This document shows positions 7,849 to 17,173 of a stretch of 64,000 nucleotides of DNA, piece after piece (within the stretch, counting starts at the first letter, position 1; every line of letters starts with the position of its first letter). Where the stretch lies: positions 1 through 64,000 of the forward strand of contig NZ_QAON01000008.1 of assembly GCF_003051055.1 (NCBI RefSeq). Reading direction: 5' to 3'. Below the pieces are notes generated by a model. The model saw only the letters and a list, made by a program, of their open reading frames with translations. It made no database searches and was not told the DNA's origin. Origin of the DNA: Agitococcus lubricus (GTDB lineage Bacteria > Pseudomonadota > Gammaproteobacteria > Pseudomonadales > Moraxellaceae). Position numbers and translations under genes: made by a program.

Positions 7849-9165
7849 GTGGAATTTTTTGAACGACATCAAGGTGGCGAAAAAGCCATATTAGTCCATC
7901 TAGAATTAAAGCAACAGCAGTTGCAAGATGAAGATTTTAATGAGTTTCAACTACTGGCCAGTTCTGCGGGCGCACAAATATTAGGTATAGTCACGGGCAC
8001 ACGCCAACGACCCGATGCCAAGTTTTATGCGGGCACAGGTAAGGTTGACGAAATCGCACAACTCGTCAAAGCCACAGAAGCCGAGCTGGTATTATTTAAT
8101 CATGCGCTCAGTCCAGCGCAAGAAAGAAATTTAGAGCGTGCGTTAGAATGTCGAGTCTTGGATAGAACAGGGCTGATTTTAGATATTTTTGCTCAGCGTG
8201 CGCGTACCTTTGAAGGCAATTTGCAAGTTGAATTGGCACAACTTAAACACTTAAGTTCCCGTTTGGTGCGCGGTTGGACGCACTTAGAACGCCAAAAAGG
8301 AGGTATTGGTTTACGCGGGCCTGGTGAAACCCAGCTAGAAACCGACCGTCGCTTATTAAAAAATCGGGTTGTGATGCTGACAGAGCGTTTAGAAAAGGTT
8401 CGTCAAACACGTCATCAAGGCCGTGCCGCACGGCAAAAAGCAGCCATTCCCACCATTTCTTTGGTGGGTTATACCAACGCAGGCAAGTCGACCTTGTTTA
8501 ATCGTATCACGCAAGCAGAAGTTTATGCCGCAGACCAGTTATTTGCCACCTTAGACCCCACCTTACGTCGTATAGACTTAACCAGTTTGGGGACAGTTGT
8601 TTTGGCGGATACAGTGGGTTTTATTCGGCATTTACCGCATCAACTCGTGGAAGCCTTTAGAGCAACACTCGAAGAAACACTGGAAGCAGATTTACTGTTA
8701 CATGTCGTAGATGCTGCCAGTCCAGAGCGTGAGCAACAAATTGCTGCTGTCAACGAAGTGCTACAAGAGATTGGCAGTACGACGCGTATTTTAATGGTTT
8801 ATAACAAAATTGATTGTTTAGAAACCCATGAGCCACGTATAGACTGTGATGATGATAATATGCCAACCGCTGTTTGGTTATCTGCTCGCGAAGGGCTTGG
8901 CATTTCACTCCTGTCAGATGCGATTGCTCAATTATTGGTCGATGATTTACAAACCTTTCATCTACAACTGTTACCGCAACAGGCAAAATTGCGTGCGCAA
9001 TTATATGACATGACGTGTGTCCAGTCGGAGCACTGTGCCGACGACGGAACCATGACACTGATTGTGCGTTTATCACGTGTTGATTTAGCCATGACTCTCG
9101 GTCGCTTAAAAATACATCCTAGCAGTGTGGGCTTAGACTGGCCGACTGAAACGGATGTATTTTAG
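7849..9165 (+). CDS. hflX: Ribosome-associated GTPase HflX
   Basis: HflX binds the 50S subunit and splits stalled 70S ribosomes, especially under heat stress. The 438-aa product has the N-terminal HflX domain, the glycine-rich linker GGIGLRGPGETQLETDRR (about 150-167), and a G domain with GYTNAGKST (G1), DTVGF (G3) and NKID (G4). The start is GTG at 7849 with AGAAGAG about 6 nt upstream. In many gammaproteobacteria hflX directly follows hfq; here hfq lies at the far right of the window on the other strand. hflK follows after 159 bp. Confidence 0.96.
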   Translation: MEFFERHQGGEKAILVHLELKQQQLQDEDFNEFQLLASSAGAQILGIVTGTRQRPDAKFYAGTGKVDEIAQLVKATEAELVLFNHALSPAQERNLERALECRVLDRTGLILDIFAQRARTFEGNLQVELAQLKHLSSRLVRGWTHLERQKGGIGLRGPGETQLETDRRLLKNRVVMLTERLEKVRQTRHQGRAARQKAAIPTISLVGYTNAGKSTLFNRITQAEVYAADQLFATLDPTLRRIDLTSLGTVVLADTVGFIRHLPHQLVEAFRATLEETLEADLLLHVVDAASPEREQQIAAVNEVLQEIGSTTRILMVYNKIDCLETHEPRIDCDDDNMPTAVWLSAREGLGISLLSDAIAQLLVDDLQTFHLQLLPQQAKLRAQLYDMTCVQSEHCADDGTMTLIVRLSRVDLAMTLGRLKIHPSSVGLDWPTETDVF

Positions 9166-9324
9166 TCATTCCGATAGTTAAATGTAGGTTCATGACCTTT
9201 TGATTGTGCTTAACACACAAAATATCAACAGACTTGATAAAACGTACGCGCCTGTTTAATCGACAGACAGCAAAAAATGTCATTGTATATATCCCAGCCC
9301 CGTGGTCATTAAGGTAGTAATTTT

Positions 9325-10413
9325 ATGGCGTGGAATCAGCCAAATAACGGTCAGCCCCCCAATAATGGTGGCCAGCGTCCCTCAGATATTGATGAAGCCT
9401 TACAAAAAATTAACCAAGGTTTTAGCCGTTGGTTTGGCCAACAAGGTGGAGACCCCGACTTACAAACATTAAAAATTGTGGGTGTGGTCATTGTCGCCTT
9501 AGTTTTTATGATGGGCTTTTATCGAGTAGAGCAGGCTGAGGAAGCCGTTGTGTTACGTTTTGGAAAGTTCAGTAGCACACAAACAGCGGGTTTGCATTGG
9601 GCACCCCCGTTAATTGATGAAGTTAAAAAAATCAATATTCAACGTATTGAGCAAGTGCCTGTCAACGCCCGTATGATTACCGAGGATACGAATATCGTTG
9701 AGATTAGTTTGACCGTACAGTACCGTATTATTCAACCTGTTGATTATTTATTAAAAGTTGCTAATCCAGAAGCCAGCTTATTGCACGCTACCGAAAGCGC
9801 CTTACGCCATGTGGTAGGTGGTGCAAAGATGAGTCAAATCTTAAATGAAGGCCGAGCCACACTTGCCCGAGACATTCAACCCCGTCTGCAAGCCTATTTA
9901 GACCGTTATCAGACAGGTATTCAAGTCGCAGGGGTAAACATTTTAGAAGCCTTACCACCCAAAGAAGTAAAGGCTGCTTTTGATGATGTGATTCGTGCGA
10001 AAGAAGATAAAGAACGTCTGAAAAACCAAGCTGAAACCTATGCTAACGGTATTGTGCCAGAAGCGCGTGGTAAGGCAGCACGTATTGTTGCCGAAGCAGA
10101 GGGTTATAAACAAGAAGTGGTTGATCGTGCCAAAGGCGATGCCGCTCGTTTTGACCAGTTAGTGGTTGAATATAAAAAGTCGCCGCAAGTCACCCGCCAA
10201 CGTTTGTATTTAGAAACGATGGAGTCTGTGTTGGCTAAAACCAATAAAGTGTTAATCGAAAATAATGGCAACAATATGATTTATGTGCCTTTAGATAAGA
10301 TTGTGAATGGAAATTCGGCGGTACTACCACCAACCATCGTTAATGAAGCTGCAGACAGCAGTCCGAGCGTGCGTATGCCCAGTCAGCGTCCTAGTCGTGC
10401 GGAGGGTAATTAA
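9325..10413 (+). CDS. hflK: FtsH protease regulator HflK
   Basis: HflK is an inner-membrane SPFH/prohibitin protein that forms a large complex with HflC around FtsH and modulates its proteolysis. The 362-aa product has a Gly/Asn/Pro-rich N-terminus, one membrane span (about residues 50-68), then the SPFH domain beginning YRVEQAEEAVVLRFG, a charged coiled region (RAKEDKERLKNQAE) and a Pro/Ser-rich tail. The stop at 10411-10413 is immediately followed by the hflC ATG, so the two are translated from one message. Confidence 0.96.
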   Translation: MAWNQPNNGQPPNNGGQRPSDIDEALQKINQGFSRWFGQQGGDPDLQTLKIVGVVIVALVFMMGFYRVEQAEEAVVLRFGKFSSTQTAGLHWAPPLIDEVKKINIQRIEQVPVNARMITEDTNIVEISLTVQYRIIQPVDYLLKVANPEASLLHATESALRHVVGGAKMSQILNEGRATLARDIQPRLQAYLDRYQTGIQVAGVNILEALPPKEVKAAFDDVIRAKEDKERLKNQAETYANGIVPEARGKAARIVAEAEGYKQEVVDRAKGDAARFDQLVVEYKKSPQVTRQRLYLETMESVLAKTNKVLIENNGNNMIYVPLDKIVNGNSAVLPPTIVNEAADSSPSVRMPSQRPSRAEGN

Positions 10414-11283
10414 ATGACACCACGTATGATGCAATTATTAAGTATCGTGTTTTTGGGCTTGAGCGTGTTATCTAGCTCAGTCTATACCATTCGCGAAAGT
10501 CAGCGCGGTGTGTTAGTACAGTTTGGTGAAATTATCGAATCCAATATTGGTGCAGGTATTGGCCTAAAAGTGCCATTTATGCATGAAATCAAAAAATTTG
10601 ATACCCGTACACAAGTCACCGATTCTGAACGTACCGAATACCTAACTCAAGAAAATAAGTTCTTGATTGTCGACGCCTATGTATTATGGAAGATAATTGA
10701 CGTCAAAAAATACTATACCGTCACAGGCGGCGACTTTAAGAAAGCCGAAATTTTATTGATGACGCGTGTCAAAGATAGCCTCAAAAATAAAGTATCCGAA
10801 CGCACCGTACAAGAAGTGGTGGCGGGGCAACGTGACCAAATGATGCAGCAATTAACCACAGAAGCTAATCAAATCTCGCAAAAAGAGTTTGGTATTCAAG
10901 TGGTTGATGTGCGTGTCAAGCGGGTAGACTTCCCAGAAACAATTTCTGAGTCTATTTATAATCGTATGCGTACCGAGCGTGAGCGCGAGGCCAGAGAGCA
11001 CCGTTCACAAGGTAATGAGTTAGCAGAAAAAATTCAGGCTGACGCCGACCGTGAACAACGCGTGTTATTATCGGATGCGTATCGCCAAGCAGAAATTTTA
11101 CGGGGTGAAGGCGACGCGCAAGCGGCTGCCATCAGTGCGGCGGCCTTTGGTAAAGATGCAGAGTTCTATCGTTTTTATCGCTCTATGCAAGCCTACCGTC
11201 AGAGCTTTAATAAGCCAAACGATGTCATGGTCTTAAAAGGGGACAGTGAGTTTTTGCGTTATATGCGTCAACCCAATAAATAA
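10414..11283 (+). CDS. hflC: FtsH protease regulator HflC
   Basis: HflC is the SPFH partner of HflK; the pair assembles a membrane dome that controls access of substrates to FtsH. The 289-aa product has an N-terminal signal anchor (about residues 7-25), the motif SQRGVLVQFGEI, an SPFH core, and the KRVDFPETISESIYNRM and RSQGNELAEKI segments typical of HflC. It abuts hflK with no gap. A hairpin about 30 bp downstream probably ends the transcript. Confidence 0.96.
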   Translation: MTPRMMQLLSIVFLGLSVLSSSVYTIRESQRGVLVQFGEIIESNIGAGIGLKVPFMHEIKKFDTRTQVTDSERTEYLTQENKFLIVDAYVLWKIIDVKKYYTVTGGDFKKAEILLMTRVKDSLKNKVSERTVQEVVAGQRDQMMQQLTTEANQISQKEFGIQVVDVRVKRVDFPETISESIYNRMRTEREREAREHRSQGNELAEKIQADADREQRVLLSDAYRQAEILRGEGDAQAAAISAAAFGKDAEFYRFYRSMQAYRQSFNKPNDVMVLKGDSEFLRYMRQPNK

Positions 11284-11313
11284 CACGCTTGTACTCCGCT
11301 CTCATCTGCTTAT

Positions 11314-11338
11314 AGAATGGCCGCTTTGCGGTCATTCT
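11314..11338 (+). terminator. Probable terminator after hflC
   Basis: An 11-bp stem with one G-T wobble (AGAATGGCCGC / GCGGTCATTCT) and a TTT loop is followed by TATTTTAT. It ends 6 bp before the ATG of the next gene, so it could also influence expression of the LrgA-like gene. Confidence 0.55.
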
Positions 11339-11344
11339 TATTTT

Positions 11345-11686
11345 ATGCAAGCTATTTTTATTTTATTGTTGTTTCAATTGTTAGGCGAATTAGCTGTCAA
11401 AGCCTTAGATTTACCGTTATCGGGTAATATCATGGGCATGTTGTTGCTATTTTGCTTCTTACTCGTGCATGGGCGTGTACCCGAAAGTCTGGCTTTTTTT
11501 ACCCCTAAATTTTTGCAACATCTCGCGCTCTACTTGTTACCTGTTTCGGCAGGGATTTATACCTTATGGCCACTTTTACAAGAAGAGGGGATACAAATTA
11601 TCTTGGTGATGATTATTTCTACCCTCATTCCCTTAGTGTGTTGTGCATGGCTATTGGATAAGTTTTTATCAAAAACAAAGGTTTAA
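11345..11686 (+). CDS. CidA/LrgA-family holin-like membrane protein
   Basis: The 113-aa product starting MQAIFILLLFQLLG is a small four-span membrane protein of the CidA/LrgA family, which works with LrgB/CidB-type partners. These pairs have been linked to murein hydrolase export and, in plants and some bacteria, to carboxylate (pyruvate, glycolate) transport. The family motif PLSGNIMGMLLLF is near residue 20. A longer reading starting at 11246 would overlap hflC and add a Cys-rich segment unlike the family, so the internal ATG at 11345 is preferred, although its ribosome binding site is weak. The partner follows 2 bp after the stop. Confidence 0.8.
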   Translation: MQAIFILLLFQLLGELAVKALDLPLSGNIMGMLLLFCFLLVHGRVPESLAFFTPKFLQHLALYLLPVSAGIYTLWPLLQEEGIQIILVMIISTLIPLVCCAWLLDKFLSKTKV

Positions 11687-11688
11687 CT

Positions 11689-12381
11689 ATGGAATCATTA
11701 CTACAATCCCCTTTGTTATGGATGACTGTTACCCTTGTTTGTTATGAAGCAGGTTTTTGGTTGCACCGACGTTGCAAAGAGCCCGTCTTAGTGCCACCGA
11801 TGTTAATTTCGTTAACACTATTAGTCAGTGTCTTGGTCTGTGCACAAGTTGACTATATGCAATATTTTCAGGCAAACCAGTTTATACATTTTTTATTGGG
11901 GACATCCACTGTTGCATTGGCTGTGCCGCTCTATCAGTCTTTAGCACGCTTAAAAGCAGCCGCTTTACCCTTATCGTTGGTGTTAGTGATAGGTTCTGTG
12001 TTAGGTGCGGGAGTGGCACTTGGCTTGGCGGTATTGAGTCAGTTATCGCACACCAGCGTATTGGCATTTGCAACGCGTGCAGTCACTACCCCAATGGCGT
12101 TGGGGATTGCAGAAAAAATACATGCGCCACTGGCTTTAGCTTCTGCCATCGTGATTGTTTCTGGTTTAGTAGGCGCAATAGTTGCGGAACCCTTATTAAA
12201 GTTTGTCAAACACGATATGGCTAAAGGCTTTGCATTAGGCATTGCGGCTCACGGCGTAGGCACCGCAAGAGCCTTACAAATCAGTCCTGTTGCGGGGGCG
12301 TTTGCAGCTTTAGGCATGAGTTTGAACGGTATCTTAACCGCATTATGGCTACCAACCTTTGTACATTGGTGTTTTACTTAG
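11689..12381 (+). CDS. lrgB: LrgB-family membrane protein
   Basis: The 230-aa polytopic membrane protein belongs to the LrgB/CidB family. Characteristic segments are the Pro/Leu-rich PVLVPPMLISLTLL, the conserved ATRAVTTPMALGIAEKI near residue 125, and AHGVGTARALQ near residue 185. The start is ATG at 11689, 2 bp after the LrgA-like gene, so the two form a bicistronic unit. Whether the unit affects lysis, export or metabolite transport cannot be told from sequence. Confidence 0.88.
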   Translation: MESLLQSPLLWMTVTLVCYEAGFWLHRRCKEPVLVPPMLISLTLLVSVLVCAQVDYMQYFQANQFIHFLLGTSTVALAVPLYQSLARLKAAALPLSLVLVIGSVLGAGVALGLAVLSQLSHTSVLAFATRAVTTPMALGIAEKIHAPLALASAIVIVSGLVGAIVAEPLLKFVKHDMAKGFALGIAAHGVGTARALQISPVAGAFAALGMSLNGILTALWLPTFVHWCFT

Positions 12382-12397
12382 ATTTATACACTCCCTA
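12382..12397 (-). repeat. Dispersed repeat TAGGGAGTGTATAAAT, copy 1
   Basis: Read on the minus strand this is TAGGGAGTGTATAAAT, preceded by a T-rich tract. Two further copies lie at 34502-34518 and 34558-34574. It begins directly at the end of lrgB. Confidence 0.6.
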
Positions 12398-12620
12398 AAA
12401 TATAAATAATAAAAAAGTAAAAAACCAAAAAATAAAAATTAATTAATGGGATATTAAACGTAAATGAGTGAGGTAAAACGTTGACAAAGCGTGATAACAG
12501 GTGCAAATAGCAACTGAATCACTTAGCCATCCCTGCGTAATTGCTGTCAATCTACACAGAGAGCAGGGCGGAGTGCTTAAAAATAACTGCCTAAACGTCA
12601 TAAAAGTGTTATTATAGTGC

Positions 12621-12645
12621 AGCCGAGTTTTGACTCGGTTTTTTT
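12621..12645 (+). terminator. Intrinsic terminator upstream of hisZ
   Basis: CCGAGT and ACTCGG pair around a TTTG loop, followed by nine T residues with no interruption. It is a textbook terminator but does not directly follow a gene, so it ends either a long lrgB 3' tail, a small RNA, or a hisZ leader. Confidence 0.75.
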
Positions 12646-12824
12646 GTGTCTATCATCTTTAGAAAGCCAAGACTCGCACTTGTCTATAGTACAGATTAAG
12701 AAAATTTGCGTTTGGCTTTCGATAATATGATTCCATACTTCATCGACGGGATGGTGTAAAGGGTCAGTCATTGTCTGAACTTTATCAATTCATCTCTGTC
12801 TTGAGTGTAAGAGTGAACAACAGC

Positions 12825-13997
12825 ATGGTTATGCGTGCCGAAACGTGGTTATTACCTGACGGTATTCAAGATGTATTGCCTGAAGATGCTATTCGTTTAG
12901 AGAATTTACGTCGTCAGCTATTAGATTTGTTCGCCACTTGGGGTTATGAACTCGTATTTCCCCCGTTAGTAGAATATATCGAATCGTTATTAACAGGCTC
13001 AGGGCATGACCTTGACTTGATGACTTTTAAAATTACCGACCAGCTAACGGGGCGTTTAATGGGCGTACGTGCCGACATTACCCCACAAGTTGCTCGTTTA
13101 GATGCGCATTGTTTGCCACGTGAACATACTGCGCGTTATTGTTACAGTAGTACGGTCTTAAATACGCTCCCTCAAGGGTTAAGTACTTGCCGTGCACCCA
13201 TTCAAATTGGGGCAGAATTGTATGGTCATCGCGGTGTCGATGCCGACATCGAAGTCATCGATTTAATGTTGACCATGCTAAAAACCGCGGGTGTCAATCA
13301 GTTACACCTCGATTTAGGTCATGTCGGTATTTTTCGTGCATTAGCACGTGCAGCACAACTCAGTTCAGACGTAGAAGCACAATTATTTGATATTTATCAA
13401 CGCAAAAGCCTGCCTGAATTACGCGTTTTTGTTGCAGATTGGCCGCAAAAATCATGGTTTTTAGCCTTAGGTCAGTTATCTGGTGAAGTCAGTATTTTGT
13501 CTCAGGCACAAGAAAGCCTCCAAAATGTTCCTGTGTTAGTTCAACAGGCATTTGCCGATTTGGCCGCCGTAGCTGCATTTATTACACAATCTCATCCTGA
13601 TGTGATGTTATCCATTGATTTAAGTGAATTACGTGGTTATCACTATCATACGGGCTTAGTCTTTGCAGCCTATACGCCAAATTCAGCGGCAGAAATTGCC
13701 AAAGGTGGGCGCTACGATGATATTGGTCAAGCCTTTGGTCGTGCGAGGTCGGCGACAGGATTTAGTGCTGACTTAAAACCATTGGTCGATTTTAAGCCCG
13801 ATAGTCCAACTCGCCCTAAAATTTTTGCACCTGCTTGTCAAGATGCGGCACTCACCACGCGAGTAAAAGCATTACGGGCACAAGGACACGTCGTTATTCA
13901 GGCTCTAGCGGACGATAAAAGTACTGCCAAGCAATTGGGTTGCCAGCAAGAGTTGGTAAAGACAGCGACTGGCTGGCAACAACAGTCAATCGACTAA
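12825..13997 (+). CDS. hisZ: ATP phosphoribosyltransferase regulatory subunit HisZ
   Basis: HisZ is a histidyl-tRNA-synthetase-like protein that assembles with the short HisG to give the regulated first enzyme of histidine synthesis. The 390-aa product shows ETWLLPDGIQDVLPE at the start, RADITPQVARLDAH (motif 2 region), CRAPIQIGAELYGH, and the HisRS-like LRGYHYHTGLVF and AKGGRYDDIG. The ATG at 12825 is chosen because it gives the usual family N-terminus; an upstream TTG at 12771 has a purine-rich site and would add 18 residues. hisG is not nearby. purA follows after 72 bp, a conserved neighbour order. Confidence 0.93.
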   Translation: MVMRAETWLLPDGIQDVLPEDAIRLENLRRQLLDLFATWGYELVFPPLVEYIESLLTGSGHDLDLMTFKITDQLTGRLMGVRADITPQVARLDAHCLPREHTARYCYSSTVLNTLPQGLSTCRAPIQIGAELYGHRGVDADIEVIDLMLTMLKTAGVNQLHLDLGHVGIFRALARAAQLSSDVEAQLFDIYQRKSLPELRVFVADWPQKSWFLALGQLSGEVSILSQAQESLQNVPVLVQQAFADLAAVAAFITQSHPDVMLSIDLSELRGYHYHTGLVFAAYTPNSAAEIAKGGRYDDIGQAFGRARSATGFSADLKPLVDFKPDSPTRPKIFAPACQDAALTTRVKALRAQGHVVIQALADDKSTAKQLGCQQELVKTATGWQQQSID

Positions 13998-14057
13998 TGA
14001 GTATTTGCTCTACGCTGAGAAGCAAATTGATTTTTAATGAACATATTTTGTTGATAA

Positions 14058-15389
<1,332 letters not shown>

Positions 15390-15406
15390 GCAATCGTTCA
15401 TAACAT

Positions 15407-15437
15407 AAAAAGCCCCGCCATTAGACGGGGCTTTTTT
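15407..15437. terminator. Strong intrinsic terminator after purA
   Basis: An 11-bp stem (AAAAAGCCCCG / CGGGGCTTTTT) with an 8-nt loop carries the T-tract directly on its 3' side. It sits 18 bp after the purA stop and separates purA from the LOG-family gene. Confidence 0.92.
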
Positions 15438-15481
15438 ATTAGACTAAGCTGAACAATATTCACAATAAATAAGGTCTAGCT

Positions 15482-16138
15482 ATGTTTGATAAAAAAATGC
15501 CCGAAGCATGGCGCGTGTTACGTATTCAATCGGAGATTGTTGATGGCATAGAGCATTTGGTTAAAATCCAACATGCTGTCAATATCTTTGGCAGTGCGCG
15601 TTTAACCGAAAATAATCCCTATTACGGACAAGCTGAAATATTAGGCCGTTTATTGTCTCAAGCGGGTATTTCTGTAATTACTGGCGGCGGGCCTGGCATT
15701 ATGGAGGCGGCTAATAAAGGGGCATATCAGAATGGCAGCTTATCGATTGGTCTTAATATTACTTTGCCTCACGAACAAAAGCCTAATCCGTATCAAGATA
15801 TTAGTTTGAGTTTTAGGTACTTTTTTGTACGTAAGTTTATGTTCTTAAAACATGCGATTGCTTTTGCCATTTTTCCAGGTGGGTATGGTACGCTGGATGA
15901 GATGTTTGAAGCACTCACCTTGATTCAAACAGAAAAAAGTGAACCTTTTCCAGTAGTATTGGTTGGTAAAACCTATTGGCAAGGCTTATTGACTTGGTTG
16001 CAACAAGAGGTTTTAGCCAAAGGTTGTATCAATCACAGTGATTTGGCACTGATAACACTGGTTGACAGTGCCGAAGAAGCCGCTCAGATTATTATTGACC
16101 ATTATCGTAAACATATTAGTAGTCAAACAGAAACATAG
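15482..16138 (+). CDS. LOG-family protein (nucleoside monophosphate phosphoribohydrolase type)
   Basis: The 218-aa product belongs to the LOG / TIGR00730 family, formerly called lysine decarboxylase-like. Members hydrolyse the N-glycosidic bond of nucleoside 5'-monophosphates, with cytokinin activation in plants and nucleotide salvage in bacteria. The two signature motifs are present: GGGPGIMEAANKGA near residue 68 and PGGYGTLDEMFE near residue 134, with the catalytic Glu in the latter. It precedes a YkuD-domain gene by 9 bp, suggesting one transcript. The exact substrate cannot be inferred. Confidence 0.88.
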   Translation: MFDKKMPEAWRVLRIQSEIVDGIEHLVKIQHAVNIFGSARLTENNPYYGQAEILGRLLSQAGISVITGGGPGIMEAANKGAYQNGSLSIGLNITLPHEQKPNPYQDISLSFRYFFVRKFMFLKHAIAFAIFPGGYGTLDEMFEALTLIQTEKSEPFPVVLVGKTYWQGLLTWLQQEVLAKGCINHSDLALITLVDSAEEAAQIIIDHYRKHISSQTET

Positions 16139-16147
16139 GATGAAGTT

Positions 16148-16633
16148 TTGAAGATTGAAGTTGATATTACACGGCAGCAATTGGTGTTATGGCAGGATGA
16201 GTTGCAATTACGCTGTTATCCTATTTCATCTGGCAAAAAAGGCGTAGGTGAACAAAAGGGCAGTGAACAAACGCCACGTGGTCATCACATTATTCGTGCA
16301 AAAATTGGCGCTAATCACGCGATAAATACCGTATTCAAAGCGAGACGGCCAACAGGGGAAATTTACTCTAGTGAATTAGCAGAAAAATATCCTAATCGAG
16401 ATTGGATTTTAACACGTATCCTGTGGTTATCAGGGTGTGAACGAGGAAAAAACCGTTTAGGCCAGTGCGACACGATGCAGCGATATATTTATATTCACGG
16501 CACGCCTGATACAGAGCCGATGGGTGTACCTGCATCGCATGGTTGTATTCGTATGCGAAATACAGACTTGATTGAGTTGTTTGCCCTAGTACCTATTTAT
16601 ACCTCTGTGCATATTTATGAGGCAATACTTTAG
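16148..16633 (+). CDS. YkuD-domain L,D-transpeptidase or L,D-carboxypeptidase without signal peptide
   Basis: The 161-aa product is essentially one YkuD catalytic domain. The active-site signature SHGCIRMRN is near residue 132, with the catalytic Cys, and the conserved His precedes it in YIHGTPD. No signal peptide, lipobox or membrane span is present at the N-terminus (MKIEVDITRQQLVLWQDE), so the protein should stay in the cytoplasm. The cytoplasmic YkuD protein ElsL of Acinetobacter is known as an L,D-carboxypeptidase in peptidoglycan recycling; this gene could be its counterpart, by inference. The start is TTG at 16148 with AGGATGAAG just upstream. It follows the LOG gene closely. Confidence 0.82.
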   Translation: MKIEVDITRQQLVLWQDELQLRCYPISSGKKGVGEQKGSEQTPRGHHIIRAKIGANHAINTVFKARRPTGEIYSSELAEKYPNRDWILTRILWLSGCERGKNRLGQCDTMQRYIYIHGTPDTEPMGVPASHGCIRMRNTDLIELFALVPIYTSVHIYEAIL

Positions 16634-16743
16634 TCTATCTAAGTTTTATGACACAAATTTGTAGAAAAACTCAGCAAAACGGAAGATATTGTTTATATTT
16701 GATTTTTTTTTGTGCAAACGAACTAAAATGGGGCAGAAAAGTT

Positions 16744-16771
16744 TTGACAAGCAAAAATAAATCTCTATAAT
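16744..16771 (+). promoter_or_regulatory. Strong sigma70 promoter for the tRNA pair
   Basis: TTGACA (16744-16749) and TATAAT (16766-16771) are both perfect and 16 bp apart. The GC-rich stretch GCACGCC after the -10 box is a discriminator of the type seen in stringently controlled stable-RNA promoters. Confidence 0.88.
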
Positions 16772-16826
16772 GCACGCCATACCGAACGACATGACGCAAA
16801 CGAAATTAAACGTAGCGTAAGTAGTT

Positions 16827-16902
16827 GGATGCTTAGCTCAGCTGGGAGAGCATCGCCCTTACAAGGCGAGGGTCGGGGGTTCGAACCCCTCAGCATCCAC
16901 CA
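16827..16902 (+). tRNA. tRNA-Val (anticodon TAC)
   Basis: A complete cloverleaf is seen: acceptor GGATGCT pairs with AGCATCC, followed by discriminator A and encoded CCA. The D arm is GCTC/GAGC. The anticodon stem TCGCC/GGCGA encloses the loop CTTACAA with anticodon TAC. The T arm has GGTTCGAACC in its loop region. Length is 76 nt with CCA. It is cotranscribed with the tRNA-Asp 16 bp downstream. Confidence 0.97.
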
Positions 16903-16918
16903 AGTCGTAACTTATCGC

Positions 16919-16995
16919 GCAGCGGTAGTTCAGTCGGTTAGAATACCGGCCTGTCACGCCGGGGGTCGCGGGTTCGAGTCCCGTCCGCTGCGCCA
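16919..16995 (+). tRNA. tRNA-Asp (anticodon GTC)
   Basis: A complete cloverleaf is seen: acceptor GCAGCGG pairs with CCGCTGC, with discriminator G and encoded CCA. The anticodon stem CCGGC/GCCGG holds the loop CTGTCAC with anticodon GTC. The T arm contains GGTTCGAGTCC. Length is 77 nt. It shares the promoter at 16744 with tRNA-Val. Confidence 0.97.
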
Positions 16996-17004
16996 CTATT
17001 TAAG

Positions 17005-17062
17005 AACCGTTTATATTTGGCATTAAACAAAGTTAAAAATGCCTGAATATAAACGGTTTTTT
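17005..17062. terminator. Terminator after the tRNA pair
   Basis: A long hairpin has outer stem AACCGTTTATATT / AATATAAACGGTT (13 bp) and inner stem GGCATT / AATGCC, followed by TTTTATTTG. It starts 10 bp after the tRNA-Asp CCA end and lies in the gap facing the end of sbcC. Confidence 0.85.
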
Positions 17063-17173
17063 ATTTGTATTAACGAAAATAATAAAATAAGCATAGTATA
17101 CAAATCCCTTCGATACTTTACCCGTATTTTATATATTTACTCAATAATCTAATCATTTACGCTCATTCATGTG

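Larger units (their letters stand above)
12382..12824. other. Long gap between lrgB and hisZ with an orphan terminator
   Basis: The gap starts with a copy of a short dispersed repeat (12382-12397). It contains a good intrinsic terminator at 12621-12645 that lies 240 bp after lrgB and 180 bp before hisZ, preceded by TTGACA at 12481 and a -10-like TATAGT at 12613. A small RNA or a leader with attenuation is possible; no known RNA family is recognised. Confidence 0.4.

Noticed and set aside
16829-17026. 65-codon frame over the tRNA pair
   Set aside because: It is a chance translation of two well-formed tRNA genes.
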